DNA from: Vesta saturnalis
Lineage: Eukaryota; Arthropoda; Insecta; Coleoptera; Lampyridae
Assembly (NCBI GenBank): GCA_036346205.1
Contig: JARFJB010001970.1
Span: 368,501 to 432,500, forward strand
Reading direction: 5' to 3'
Length of the DNA: 64,000 nucleotides
The notes beneath the pieces are model-generated. The model did not search any database. It saw only the letters and a list, made by a program, of their open reading frames with translations, and had not been told where the DNA came from. How positions within the stretch are numbered: position 1 is the stretch's first letter; every line of letters begins with the position of its first letter. A program made the translations under genes and the position numbers. Below, piece after piece: positions 36,410-51,664 of the stretch.

Positions 36410-36480
36410 CCCCTGTAGCTCAGTTGGTAGAGCACTCTTCTAATCAACGAGATCACATAGGTTCGAATCCCATTCGGGAG
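36410..36480 (+). tRNA. tRNA-like Pol III unit with intact A and B boxes (probable SINE head)
   Basis: It reads CCCCTGTAGCTCAGTTGGTA, with a perfect A box TAGCTCAGTTGG, and GGTTCGAATCC, a perfect B box. A T5 run at 36485-36489 gives a Pol III terminator. The D stem GCTC/GAGC and T arm fold. The anticodon stem CTCTT/ACGAG has one mismatch, and the 7-base loop CTAATCA has C rather than a purine at position 37. The acceptor stem is poor. The same head occurs at 30.8 kb with shared upstream flank, so a dispersed tRNA-derived repeat is likelier than a functional tRNA. Confidence 0.5.
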
Positions 36481-36489
36481 AATCTTTTT

Positions 36490-37070
36490 AAGTATGTAAA
36501 GATTTTCAATTTTCTATTTAAAAAATCATGAATGCTGATTCATTGAAATGTCCAAGGATTACATACATTTTTGTTCCTTCTTCAGGAATATCTTAAGAGT
36601 ATCATGAAAATGTACTCTGTCGATGTCTTCGCTTACGTCGATTAAGGCAACCCCCATTCTTACATAAATCTTTATTTTCTTTTATGTGAGCGAATTTATA
36701 CGAAAAGTTTTGCAAATTTCCTATTACTCTAACCATTTTTTCAAATCATTACCTTTAATTTGGTTCCAATATTGACTTTAATTAATATCAATAGATGTTA
36801 TGGGTTTTTCTATATTTATTTTATGGAACACAATTTCATTTTTGCTGAAATGTGAAACATTGTGACTAATATCGGAATACAATGTATTTTAGAATTAAAG
36901 GCAATTCAGGTACTCGGGGTACTACCGATTTATTTTTTTAATTTATTTTCTGCACTCGCAACAGTGAAAGTGTAAAAGTCTGTTTCCATTGTCACAAACT
37001 AGGTACTAAAATAACGTAGGGAAATAATAATCTGTTTGATTCTTTATTGACTGATTGCCATCAAATGTTT

Positions 37071-37073
<3 letters not shown>
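36490..37073. other. Unassigned sequence with dispersed-repeat flank
   Basis: There is no gene. The first 70 bp (TCATGAATGCTGATTCATTG...) is shared with 33300-33360 and 37120-37170, so these pieces belong to the dispersed repeat that also carries the tRNA-like heads. Confidence 0.5.

Positions 37074-37119
<46 letters not shown>
37074..37119. repeat. (TA)n microsatellite
   Basis: A 46-bp TA run joined to a copy of the dispersed repeat (TTTCAATGAATTAGCATTCA). Confidence 0.95.
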
Positions 37120-37122
<3 letters not shown>

Positions 37123-37439
37123 CCTTGCACATTTCAATGAATTAGCATTCATGATTTGTCTTGTGTGCAACCTTAGCGATATTGCCACATGGTAATAGTA
37201 CACATAGTAACTGTTACCATGTAAGTTAATAACGGATGTGCCAAATAAGACCTAGCATGTTAAACACTAATAAATTTTTTATTTTCTGATATAATTATTT
37301 TTGTCTTTTTGCTGGTTATAATTGAATTTCTGGAAATTTATAATAGAATCATACAGTACACAACAACGCGTGTTTTGCTATTCTTGTCAACGATCAATTG
37401 TTATGACGCAGCGAAAATATCTCCATCATTTTAATTAAT

Positions 37440-38247
37440 TCAAGATCAGCTGCCATAGCCTTCATGATTATGAGTTTAGTCGGTCGTTTTGAGGAACGGG
37501 GTTCAGTGACCGACTATCCTGGAAGAGGTTCCCATCGAAATATTCGCACTGAGGACAACGTGAAAACTGTGCGGTAGAGTGTTGCAAATGATCCATCTTG
37601 CTCAACTCGTCGTAGTTCCAGCTAGTTGGGCATTTCCAGAGCGACATTACGGAGAATTTTAAATTTGGACCTTAAGATGTGCCCATACAAAATTCAAATT
37701 GTGCAAACGTTTTACACAATTAGCCACACAAATTGATTTTTTAAATAATGTTTTTATGTCGGATGAAGCGCATTTCCATTTAAGTGGTTATGTCAACAAG
37801 CAAAACTGTAGATTGTGGGGCTCTGAAAATCCAAGGGCAACACGCCAACATCAGTTGCACCCATGCAAATGTACTTTTTGGTGCGGTGTTATAGCCAATA
37901 AAGTTATCGGCCCATATTTTTTCGAGAATGAGGATGGAACGCCTGAAACGATTTCGAAGAATTTTTGGCGAACGTTTGATTTCAAAAGATTCAGATTTCC
38001 CTTGGTCACCTCGTTCGCCAGATTTAACTGCACCCGACTTTTTTTATGGGGATATTTAAAAGACATAATGTATATTAATAAACCAGAGACTATTAGACAG
38101 TTGAAGCAGAATATTCGAGACGAAATACGGAGCTTTCGACCAGAAACATTACGTGGTGTAATAGAAAACGCGTTAAAAAGAGCCAATCTCTGTACTGAGC
38201 AAAATGGTGGACATTTGTATGAAAAAAAAAGATTTAGATGTATTTGA
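37440..38247 (+). pseudogene. Mariner-like transposase relic (VNKQNCR subgroup)
   Basis: The N-terminal part (37440-37690) keeps VGRFEERGSVTDYPGRGSHR in a broken frame. From 37699 the sequence has the first catalytic motif FMSDEAHFHLSGYVNKQNCR and then VIANKVIGPYFFENEDG. The middle, which should hold the second catalytic Asp, is deleted after SKNFWRTF. After a frameshift the third motif can be read as WSPRSPDLTAPDFF. The frame then continues as LWGYLKDIMYINKPETIRQL to the stop at 38245. The loss of the central motif makes it inactive. This belongs to a different mariner branch from the DD41D copies around it. Confidence 0.8.
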
Positions 38248-38439
38248 ATATTTCATAATGTGTTAATTTAGTGAGTGTTGTTTAGTGGGGTATAGCGTGC
38301 TTAGTGTGGTTAATCCGATTCGTAGTCCGGTTTCCTGCTAGATCGTCATCGAATGGACATGTACTATATGTTATCTTGGGATTCTTCTATCTCCTCGGAA
38401 AGGTCGTCAAGGAGTTGTGTAAGAATAGGGGGATGCTTG

Positions 38440-39415
38440 AATTTTAATTTAGGTTTTCTTCGTGAGAATTGGGGAAAACGGTAGTTGTAGGGAGTGGTAA
38501 GGATTTCTTTGGTTGGGATAGTATCGCAGAAAATCCTTTTATGCGCGAACTTTTTCTGAAGTGTTTGGAATCTGTGTGTGATTGGTGGTATGTTGGCGTG
38601 TTGTGTTGTGGGGTCACTAGGTTACCTGAGGGGTAACTTATGTATGCGTCTAAAAATTCGGCGTTCACAGAAGGCAATAGAGGAAAGGTGATTGGGGTTT
38701 ATATTGTTGTGTATGGGTGCTCACAAATCCATAACAGGGCGTGTTTATGATTTGTAGGTGTTGAAGTGTTTTAGGGTGGCAACCTCTGATTCTACCGCGT
38801 GGGACGCCCAGTAGGTTTACGCGGTTTCTAATCCTATTGATTGTTCTTTTTACATCGGGAAGCCAATTGAGGGTTCTACTGAAGAGGATTCCTAGGTAGG
38901 TGACTTCATCTTGGATGTGAGTCTTTCTTGGTTTAAGTTGAGTGGAACATTTCTAGAGGCAAGCCTTGGGAACTTATCTTCTGTGTAATTGGGATGTCGG
39001 AAGAGGATTGTTTGGGTTTTGGTGGGATTGGCGTAGACTCCACCGGTTCGACCAGTTGGAAAAGTTCCGAAGGGTATTAGATATGAGACGGGAGGCCGTT
39101 TCGCTGTTCCGATTAACCGTCCAGAAAGCGGTGTCATCCGCAAACTGCGCAAAGACTACTCCGGGTTGTGTGACTTCGGGAATGTCGGATGCGAAGATAA
39201 TATATAGGATCGGGGTTAAGGCAGAACCTTGCGGTACGCCTGTTGTAGATTGGAAAGCATCTGGGGTTTTCCCTACTTTAATCCGAACTGACCGATTGGA
39301 CAGGTACGAGACTAGCAGTTTGGAGAAGGGGTCGGGAATGTTGAGGTTACGGATCTTGTGCAGGAGACCGGCGTCCCAGACCCTGTCGATTGTTTATTCC
39401 AAAACTCCCTCTAAT
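38440..39415 (-). pseudogene. Jockey-type LINE reverse-transcriptase fragment
   Basis: The minus-strand frame reads LLHKIRNLNIPDPFSKLLVS, STTGVPQGSALTPILYIIFA, the catalytic FADD box in VVFAQFADDTAFW, then EVTYLGILFSRTLNWLPDVK and GRIRGCHPKTLQHLQIIN. The order is that of the palm and thumb of a Jockey-clade non-LTR reverse transcriptase. A shift follows FADD by about 40 residues. The 5' part is cut off at the (TA)n array at 39440. The sequence is more GC-rich than its surroundings, as is common for young LINEs. Confidence 0.85.
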
Positions 39416-39431
39416 ACCGATATACATATAT

Positions 39432-42983
<3,552 letters not shown>

Positions 42984-43037
<54 letters not shown>
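42984..43037. repeat. (TA)n microsatellite
   Basis: A 54-bp TA run at the right end of the DD41D mariner, with one TACA interruption. Confidence 0.95.
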
Positions 43038-43039
<2 letters not shown>

Positions 43040-43071
43040 CGAGTAATTACTACAAATGAAGACGCTAAAGC

Positions 43072-43212
43072 CAACACGAACACGAATACGAGCACGAGTA
43101 CGAGCACGATCACGAGCAAGTACACGAACACAAACATGGACACGAACACGGACACTGTCACGAACACAAACACGAACACCAACATGAACGCGAACACGAA
43201 CACGAACACTGT
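43072..43212. repeat. ACGAAC hexanucleotide minisatellite
   Basis: About 23 units of ACGAAC or close variants (ACGAGC, ACGAGT, ACACAA). It is open in several frames (Asn-Thr repeats) but this is not a gene. Confidence 0.9.
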
Positions 43213-43244
43213 GAAGTTGTTCCTTTCAATTCAACCTTAGATAA

Positions 43245-44000
43245 CTGCTTTCCTATGAAAGCACAACACAGCATACAATTGGTTCAAAAAAAAGATTAAT
43301 TTATTCATAAGATTATGAAGTAAGTCTATGTCTATGTTATTTTTGGAGTAACTTATATAATACATTTTTAAAAACTTGCTAGCAAACATTTTATGAAGCC
43401 ACCTTAATGTTCGATATATACATTAGCTTAATTAATTAGTCGTGACAACCTTATTTTACAATAACTTTTATCCTATAAGAGGGCAAAATTTTATTTTAGG
43501 AGCGCAAAACAGCACATAATTGGTGCCTAATTATCGCGTAAGAAAAGATTATTTCATTCAAATGGTTATCAAGCTAGCCTTGTCGATGTAACTTTTGGAA
43601 TAACTTTTTTCCTGAGATGACGCAAAGTTTTATTTTAGAGGCAAAAAGCAGCGCACAATTGGCGTCGAATTACTGCATAAGAAAAAAACTTAATTATGCA
43701 GAAGTTCACGGCTGTGAAAATATTGGAGTCAGTGTAATTTTACAAAAACTTCTTTTGTATAATTTTTATTTTAACGGCGCAAACTGCCGCCTAATTGAAG
43801 TCTAATTACTGAACAAGAAAATATGATTTATCCAAAAGTTTGCGGCTTGGTGAAGTTCGCCGTGTTTACTGAATTTTTGCTATAATTTATTTTCTATTGG
43901 AGCGCAAAATTTAATTTCAACGGCACAAAATAGGGCATAATCAGTACCTATTTACACACAATTATTCAAAAAATTCCTGCCAGTCTTCACACACCTTATT
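43245..44000. repeat. Diverged tandem repeat, about 140-bp period
   Basis: A block of the form GCGCAAAACAGCACATAATTGG followed by TAATTACTGCATAAGAAAA and TGGAATAACTTTTATCC recurs at about 43254, 43500, 43640, 43780 and 43918. The spacing of the last four is about 140 bp. The units are strongly diverged, so this is an old satellite-like array. Confidence 0.65.
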
Positions 44001-44559
44001 TTAATAGCGTTTTATCATACGTATGTTTTAAATATGCTAATTAATTATTTTTACAAATCTTTGAATACAATGTTATTTTAATTAGAAATTTAAAAATTTC
44101 CGAATTACATAATTTAATAATGTTATACCAGATTTAGTCCGCGAATACAAGTAAGTCACTAGTTTTTGAATTTACTCATTCACTTAAATTCAAATAATTT
44201 ATATAAATGCATTCTAATATTAACATTAATGAAGTATTACTTCAGTTAAAACAATGCTATTTCAAAAATTTTTTAAACTTCATTTTAACCGAGTTTGTGC
44301 CCATTATAAATTCCTCGTAAATGTAGATTACAAAATAATATTGTATAGAGAACTAGGTTGTTCTAATTTTAATGTAAGCGTTTTTTTTATCTTAAACCAT
44401 AAAAAATCTACGCGGAGTTCTTCTGTATTTAACCTTTTAGGCACTGTTATTAAGCCTGGCCAATCTGTTTTTACTACACCAGAACAGGTTACGAAGGTAC
44501 TTTACTAGTATTACGCCTATAGTCATAATTTTTCAATAAATTCTAATGGTGCTATTTAT

Positions 44560-45420
44560 GACAATAACAAGTGTAATAAAGGCGGTGTTCCTGAATATAT
44601 GAAAGATTTCTAAAGTGAACCTCTTTTTCAAATAACTATCTTTGTAAAATCAAAGATTACCGCCCAATTTCAATATATACTTAATTCATTTAATTTTTAT
44701 ATTTTAAAACTACTCTTATATCTTCTTATCTGAATAATCGGTTTCAATTTGCTCAATATGATGGATTTCAGTAAGAGATGTCCCTCCAGAGCAGTGGCGT
44801 GCCTCAAGGATTCTTACTTGGACCGTTAATGTTTACGCTGTTTATTTATGATATCACGTCAGTTATTACTAATCATAAATTACTTATCGTCGATGAATGA
44901 TATAAAAATTTTCACCTTTGGTGGCGTGTCCAAAATAAACTGAATATTAACACAAACAAATATGAAAGTCAGCCGTATAGGAAAAAATACATATAAGATT
45001 CTTAAAATATGTATACTTTATAAAACATAAACAAATTCCACCTCGTAATTATCCACATTTATATCTGTAAAATGAATTTCACGTACCATAATTGAATTCA
45101 TGACGAATAAAAAGCATACTTTAAATTGCTAAGGAATTTATTATATGATTTAAATAACCTATGTGTAATTACGGCCAATGTTAAGTTACCCACATCGAAA
45201 AGACTCAAATTTATTTTACGTTTCACTCGTAGACATGAATAATTTTAAAAACAATCTTATTTGTGAAATTTGTTTTTTCTATAATAACCTCTGCTCTAGT
45301 GTTGATTTAGTTTGAACTGCACTTAATGAATTCAAAGGTGCGTTAAAAACATTCAAAACGGAATATTTTATAATACAATTATTTTTTAAATCTTGTAAAC
45401 CATAAATTATCTTTTTATGA
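44560..45420 (+). pseudogene. LINE reverse-transcriptase fragment
   Basis: The plus frame at 44780-44930 reads SSGVPQGFLLGPLMFTLFIY and then DITSVITNHKLLIVDE. The usual catalytic YADD is degraded to VDE followed by a stop and KIF. Downstream pieces to about 45400 (FYNNLCSSVDLV, then LNEFKGALKTFK) look like a LINE C-terminus. An open frame at 44254-44508 may be its upstream part but was not recognised. Confidence 0.65.
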
Positions 45421-45571
45421 ACCCATTTGAATGTTTATTATGATACAGTAGCTTGTGTTCTTTATGTGTGTACATATAGTTTTTGACTTTTTATTACTAT
45501 ATAGGTAATTGTATGTAAATCTGTTGAGTAATAAATGATAATGGTAATAGCAAGCATCAATTTATTATGCT

Positions 45572-45575
<4 letters not shown>

Positions 45576-45618
<43 letters not shown>
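45576..45618. repeat. (TA)n microsatellite
   Basis: A 43-bp TA run just downstream of the LINE fragment. Confidence 0.93.
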
Positions 45619-45621
<3 letters not shown>

Positions 45622-45730
45622 CAATTTTAATTTTGAAAAGGTAAACTTTCACGATTATCACACATAATAAAATACTTATCTTTTTTGGGTTTTTGTTTAA
45701 TGGTGTATTTTAAATTATACAACCTAAACG

Positions 45731-45761
45731 TTTCGGTAACACTTACAGTTATCTTCCTCAG
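45731..45761 (-). ncRNA. Degenerate hammerhead-like motif (Penelope remnant?)
   Basis: The minus strand has CTGAGGA, then a stem GATAAC/GTTACC, then GAAAC. This is a one-base-off version of the hammerhead core CTGATGA-stem-GAAA, and it lies next to (TA)n. Its arrangement mirrors the Penelope-linked motif at 55718-55744. Confidence 0.35.
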
Positions 45762-45799
45762 TAGTAATATTTGTTAACATGTAACAAACCATTTTGAGT

Positions 45800-48240
45800 T
45801 ATATTAAGATATACCGTAATTTATGTTCTTCGTTCATTTAGTTGTAAATATAAGAAAAAATTTTAATGATTAATGAAGTATAGGTATGTGGTAGGCAACT
45901 TAATTTGCATTTTGGTGTAACTTAAGTGCATATTTTCTTAATGGTTTATACTCCCGCTTCTTTAAATAATTTTTTTTCTGCTCATATTTTCGCGCAACGC
46001 GTCATCGTCTGATATTCTAAGCGTCCATTTTTTCATTTCTTGATGAATGTTGTGTTGTTTAGGAAGCCATTTTTGGGTTTCCACCTAAATTTTGTGAAAA
46101 GTCCCATTGATTTAATGGTAAGATAATTTAACTCGTATTACATTAAAATTAAAACATTTGCTCTTTGTAGGCACTTTTATTTTTTACTTACTTTTACTTT
46201 TACATTTTTACCACTTTTGGCATTTTTGGTGCTTATGATTGCAATTTTGCACTTAATTTAGATCTAAACTTAGATCACATCTTTTTATTTGAACCTTCAA
46301 GAGAATCCAATAAATATTGGATTATTCAATTTCAAGAAGATAAATTTATAAGAAATAAAATTCCATTTTGGTGAGGTTTAAAACGTACAGCATTGATTGT
46401 TATTTCGAGATATTGCGCAATATTGGTGCAAAGATGACATCACCTTTGGTTTACATTTCCGTAATCGTGTATATACCAGAGGTTATTAAAAAGTTTGTGT
46501 ACAAAAATTTTACGAACAGGTATTTATATCCATAATTTAGTAATTTAAGGCTATTACAATTAGTTTTTAAGATATATTTTGTAACAGTCTAATTTTTATT
46601 TAACAATAAAATTTCAGTATATTCATAAATAGTAAACTTTTTAAAAATAATTATTTTAAGTCACATTTAGCATAATAGATGTCTTTAGTGGTACCAATTT
46701 TGAATTCCAATTCAATAGCTTGACCCCTAGGCCAAACTTTATCATTGCTAGTTACTTTTGAGCATTTTTATGGTTCCATTCTATTATCAACAATTTTTGA
46801 TCTTTTCAAAAATTCGTGTCATGTGGTGTACTTGAAGCGGAAATTCTGGATAAATCTCGTGCATTCACATATAAAAAAAAATTGAATACAAGCTTATATT
46901 AATTAGTTTAGTAATTACCTGCCTCTATAATTATATTTCGGAAGTTCCGGATAATACTTGGCGCTTTTCCTGTCTGGCCGCCTATCAACTCAGGTAAAAG
47001 TCTAAACCTACTGCTCAAATTGCTTCCTGTTTCATTCATGTATTTTAGGCCTCATTTAACAGTGAACTATTCACGGTTCACGACTCTTGCTTCGACAAAC
47101 AATAATTTAATTATTACATCAAGGAATAGAAATTGAATTTACGACCGACAAATCCAGACGGAACCCCTTACTGCAAGGTGTGCGATTGATAACTAATATA
47201 ACAACAACCCATCTTCTCTGGTCTGCGACTCGATTCTACCTTTACCGTTCTGTTCTTCGTAGCAACGAACAGGTCAGGTCAGTATCATTTATAATTTATT
47301 GTTACGATTAAAACCATTGTGCAACTCATATCTTAAGAGGAATGCTTGTGGATTGTGTTGGATTGCTGGAATTTAATCACTATTCACGTTGTTGAATTAA
47401 ATATTGAGGTTACGTACCTTTTCATTTTATATAGACAATATTAGTTAACTTAACGATTTAACCATAAAATTTCACTGATCTTATGTTTAAGTTCAGTTGA
47501 AATTCCCATTGTTGTAGTTTATAATATAAATCTTGATAACTGTTAAAACTGTTAAAAGAAACGAAGTGTATTTACCATAAAAAAACCATCCAACCCTAAG
47601 TTATTGTGACTATTGTACCGCATTTTGTTTAATTACGCTTATTTTGCTATTGTGTTCGATGTATCTTCACTACCATAGTAACAATATTTTTTTTGTAAAT
47701 CATTAACTGTCAAAATTTGTGACATTCATATTGTTTTATACTATTGTAATTTAACAGTATTACTAGTTATTATGTAGGTCAGTAATTATCTATCTCATTA
47801 TTGTTTACTGTTAATAGCCGGTTTTTTAGTAATGTAATTAAAGCAACATGTATATCGAAATATTGCTTAATGATTTATAACAAAAGATGCAACCTTATCT
47901 ATTGCAGTTTACTGAGAGGAAGTGTGACACTTTCTATTTATGCTCTGTATTAATTCAAATGAATTCTCAAAACTACTGAGCGCAAAAATGACAAAATATG
48001 AAGTCACTACGCAAGACTTGCCTTTATTATTCAGATATAAATTGCAATTTTAACGAATTTCCCAGTCAGCGTACCAAAGTAAATATAATCAGCTACGTTG
48101 CTCTTAGTAAAAAAAGTAAATGTTCAATATCATTAAGTTAACGTTATGCTATTATTCTGCTGTGGTATGCCATTAGTGGTCAATTTTACACTTATTAGTT
48201 CGATTTAGCCAGTTTAACGAGGTTTGTTTGCTTTTTTCCA
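45800..48240. other. Unassigned AT-rich sequence
   Basis: Nothing was recognised in 2.4 kb. There are no long frames with protein-like composition and no inverted repeats that I could pair. Confidence 0.5.
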
Positions 48241-48285
48241 TAAAGTTGCAACTTGAAGAAATCTGTCGTCAATAGCAGTAGTTTT

Positions 48286-48460
48286 TCATTTTCTGCCACT
48301 ACCTGCCCTACGCTTATTTCTGTCAGTTTGTCTAAAACGTTCGACCACTATTTTGATGATAGAGCGATTAACACCAAGGATTCTTGCAACATATGCATAA
48401 TTACGGCCATTTTCAACAAGAGCAACAGTTTTTGCGCAATTTTCAGCACACAACACCATG
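48286..48460 (-). pseudogene. Tc1-like transposase DNA-binding fragment
   Basis: The minus strand reads MVLCAENCAKTVALVENGRN, then VARILGVNRSIIKIVVERFR and DRNKRRAGSGRK. This is the first helix-turn-helix plus the GRPR-like hook of a Tc1-type transposase (Leu/Ile spacing, RR-x-GSGRK). The catalytic domain is not seen nearby. Confidence 0.65.
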
Positions 48461-48659
48461 GTAATGATTATATGTCTTGCGTAAACAAACGTAAATAAAT
48501 ATACTGTCAACACTGACATTAGGAAAACAACGAGCAAAGCCACCTCGTCAAAAAATAACATTTTTTAAAGTAAATTGTTATTTAAAGACTTAAATCAAAA
48601 AACAGAATGTAGGAAAAGAATGGTTCTTAACAGGGATGGGTATTTTGAAAGAATTCGTT

Positions 48660-48730
48660 TAAGAAATTATTCCACAGGGTGTTTTAAAATTCGAGTTGTA
48701 TAACAATCTTTCAATTAACCCTGTATAATG
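48660..48730. repeat. Solo mariner-type termini
   Basis: CACAGGGTGTTTTAAAATTC at 48675 and AACCCTGTATAATG at 48715 form an inverted pair about 45 bp apart, like the tiny 82-bp elements at 33785 and 35742. Confidence 0.45.
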
Positions 48731-48829
48731 ACTAAAATACAAGCATTTAACAAAAGCCTGGATATCTAAGTTGATACTAGACCTTTTACCTAATTTGGAT
48801 TGAAAATAAAAAATACTATGACTTCAAAT

Positions 48830-49075
48830 TTACCAACATATTAACTTGTTGCGTTTTTTTTGCACCTTAGTGTGTGTGTATATATATGTTCCGGCTGGCA
48901 ATTCAGGCTTATTTCTGCGAATAGTACCGAGAATGGTTATTTTTCTTTTCCATAGCATCTGCCCCAGAACGTACGAGGTAAAAAAATTATCACATGTTAC
49001 GTTGTGACCTTTTAGACCATAAGTAAGATCTAGCACAACTCTTTTACACTGACATCTCTCTGGAGGTCCACCTTC
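48830..49075 (-). pseudogene. piggyBac-like transposase fragment
   Basis: The minus frame reads LTYGLKGHNVTCDNFFTSYV, then LGQMLWKRKITILGTIRRNK and PELP. This is the second-catalytic-Asp region of piggyBac transposases (TCDNFFTS) and the LGTIRxNKxELP block that follows it. No other part of the gene is present. It appears to come from a different copy than the one at 31-33 kb. Confidence 0.8.
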
Positions 49076-49917
49076 TCTTATCCCGAGGTAAACTTACATG
49101 TCATACGATATATATAAATACATGATTTGACAGGAAGTAGCAAATAAAATAGTAATTCAATTGTCTAAAATTGACTTGCCTACTTGATTGTTGTTACTCA
49201 CCCGTTCCAAACACTGTGGATCAACTGAAAAATAGCATAATCAATATTTTTGAAAGCATTACTCAGTAAATGTTGGAAAATGCTTTCAAAAATTTGGAGT
49301 TTAGATTTAAAAAATGCGACCGGTAGTACGGTAGAGTGGGAAACCATCTAGTACTGAGATATTGAAAGATATTGCGGCTTGGTGTGTCTGGTCCCCTTAA
49401 CACTGTAAAAGGTATAAGAGGGTGAAGGAGAAAGAAAGATGATTTCAAAAATGCATTGATAATAACGGGGACATATCAGCAATTTAGTTTGAAAAGAAAA
49501 TAACTTTGGTGCGTATTTTCTATGGTAATTAAAAATGTTTTCTGTTTTGTTGAATTTTTATTTGTATCGAACATGTTTAAATACTTGTTTTAGTTTTTTA
49601 AAAGCATAGCAAACTATACATTTTTAGAAGTGCCTCTATCAAAAGATGCCACAACACACAAGATGTTCCATTAAAAAAAGAATCAAAACTTAAATTGAAA
49701 ACTGACAATTTTTTTTCAACCCTCTGTATAAATGAAAAAAATTGATTGTAAGTCAGAATAAAACTTTTTGATGTATAAAGCATACCTGAGAAAATATCTC
49801 GTTTCTATCTCAATTGGTTTAAAAGTTATAAGCGCTTAAAGTGTGTCACAATATCCTGAGACACTCTGTATTTAAATACATTAACGAATTATGCACATTA
49901 GAAGAACGTGATTGAGT
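49076..49917. other. Unassigned AT-rich sequence
   Basis: No gene was recognised. Confidence 0.5.
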
Positions 49918-51239
49918 CAGCTGTTTAAATACTGTAATTTTGTGTCAATGTGAAGTGATTACTCATGAAAATATCCAAAAGATGGAAGCTAATAATAGCG
50001 ATTAATTAGTAAGGAATGTTTGTGTCAGTAAAGTTCATGACATTTCCACTAATGCGTATACAAATTTTATCTTTACAGGGACATAACTTCGGTAGATGTA
50101 ATACCATTAAAGGTGTAAGCAAGAATGTTACCCACACAAAATTTAGAAGCACAGTGTTTAATTCAGCATTGAAATGAGTTCTAGTAACGAATTGCACTTA
50201 AAGACCAACAGATTAACTACAGTAATTTTTAGGTATAGTGAGAGCTTGGTCATGAAGGCATAACAAGTAAAAGAAACTCACCAGGATGTTTCTGGTGGAA
50301 ATTTACTTAACGTAGTGTTTTACTATGTATAAACCTATTTGTTTGTAGTAAGGTATTGGTCCGATATGAAGTAGTAACCCTAAAGTACCCCAGAGTTAGC
50401 TATCTGAGACTATTTGCATGTTACATCACAAATCGGAAGACCGTTGACCAATTATAGTGATAGAATCGGTCACAGCAGTATCTTGAAGATCGAAGAAGGA
50501 TGATAATATTCAGTAGTAAGAAAAACCTAGAAAAACCCTTATTTTAGCAGTGTCGCATACAAAATTTCAAAAGTGTACTATAATGTAATTTAAATTAATT
50601 AAATTAAAATATGTATTTTATTGATTTAAAACGTTAAACACAGGTAATTAGTGTAAAAGAAAGTGGTTTGGTTAACATCTTGATCCAACAAAGGCTTTGT
50701 TAGAAACTGTTATATCCGTCGAAACGAGCACTACAATGTGTAGTATAAAATTTAACTATAATAAATAATGTGAAACCAGTCTTCACTGCATGTGATCTCT
50801 AACGCAATTTTACGTTTTCTCAAAAATCTCGTCCTATTGTCACATCAGAAACCAGGAAGAAGAAGTCACATGTTTCTTTTTAACAAATAACAAAATTCCG
50901 CCTTATCGCGATTTGAATTTATTAGAAAATTTAACGCACGTTACTGTAACACGTTACAGACGCTCCGTGTAGCTTCTGTATAGAGGACCGGCATTAAATA
51001 TTCAAATAATTTTAAAAAGTCCCGAATAGGTCATTTGAAGGTAGTATTAATTCTATTTTCACAGAAACATCCCAGAATCGGAGGACTGGAGATCATAATA
51101 AACCCAGACAGGGAGCCTATCCGAAGATCTCTTTTTGTTTATTATTATAAATTATTTGTTTCAGTACGTTCAGTGTTGTACATTTGCGCAGATTAAGTGC
51201 CGATATTTAGTATGTACAAAGGAATAGGATTAATATAAA

Positions 51240-51269
51240 TATAAAACCCTTGTATGACTATCATTCAGT
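51240..51269 (+). promoter_or_regulatory. Insect-type core promoter in the left arm
   Basis: TATAAAA at 51240-51246 lies 25 bp ahead of TCAGT at 51265-51269, the arthropod initiator. The spacing is right for a Pol II promoter firing toward the centre of the inverted repeat. The right arm keeps both elements (minus strand, TATA at 61820-61814, initiator at 61795-61791). Confidence 0.6.
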
Positions 51270-51437
51270 GTGTACAGTGATCAACACGAACAGAATTAAG
51301 TGACCCACGCCCCTTTTTATTAATTTAAGTTCCGATTAAGCTAGCATGAGTTAAAGTAAAGTAAAATAAACTAAAGTCCTTTTCATTCAAAGAAAAGTGT
51401 GGTACAGTAATTGTAATAAAATTTATATAGGGTATTC

Positions 51438-51660
51438 TTGCAAGCTATAAAAAATCGGTCAACACAGCATAAATCGGACGTAAGGGTAACACCAAAATCT
51501 ACCGCGTTAGCGAAACATTCGGTTGAAAATAAGCATTTATTTTATTATAAAAAAACACAAACCTTAGCTAATGAAAAAATTTTGATAAACGTTTACTTTT
51601 GGAAATTATGCACATTGCAATTAATAGTAATGTTTGTAATAGTAAAAAGAATTTACCATT
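51438..51660 (+). pseudogene. Penelope-like GIY-YIG C-terminal fragment (left arm)
   Basis: It reads KNRSTQHKSDVRVTPKSTAL, then AKHSVENKHLF and LANEKILIN. This is the helical second half of the Penelope GIY-YIG endonuclease domain, after the catalytic YIG, and the start of the C-terminal tail. The upstream half of the domain is replaced by the non-coding arm sequence. The mirrored copy is at 61435-61637. Confidence 0.7.
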
Positions 51661-51664
51661 TACC

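Larger units (their letters stand above)
49918..51660 (+). repeat. Left arm of a long inverted repeat
   Basis: This is the imperfect reverse complement of 61435-63785 over its full length, apart from about 570 bp (62110-62680) present only on the right, which is bounded by ACACG on both sides. The arm holds a TATA/TCAGT core promoter and AATAAA, and ends inwardly with a Penelope GIY-YIG coding piece. The part from TGTAACACG (50949) to GTGGTACA (51405) has the size and features of an LTR, but no primer site or polypurine tract was found. Confidence 0.75.

Noticed and set aside
36410..36480. Functional tRNA gene
   Set aside because: Poor acceptor stem, mismatch in the anticodon stem, C at position 37, and dispersed copies sharing flanks point to a tRNA-derived repeat.
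43617..43805. Open frame in the 140-bp tandem array
   Set aside because: It spans repeat units that are not kept in frame, so it is a chance opening.
50949..51405. Solo LTR call for the TGTAACACG...GTGGTACA segment
   Set aside because: It has promoter and poly(A) signals, but no primer site, polypurine tract or target duplication was seen, and the match between arms extends well beyond it.
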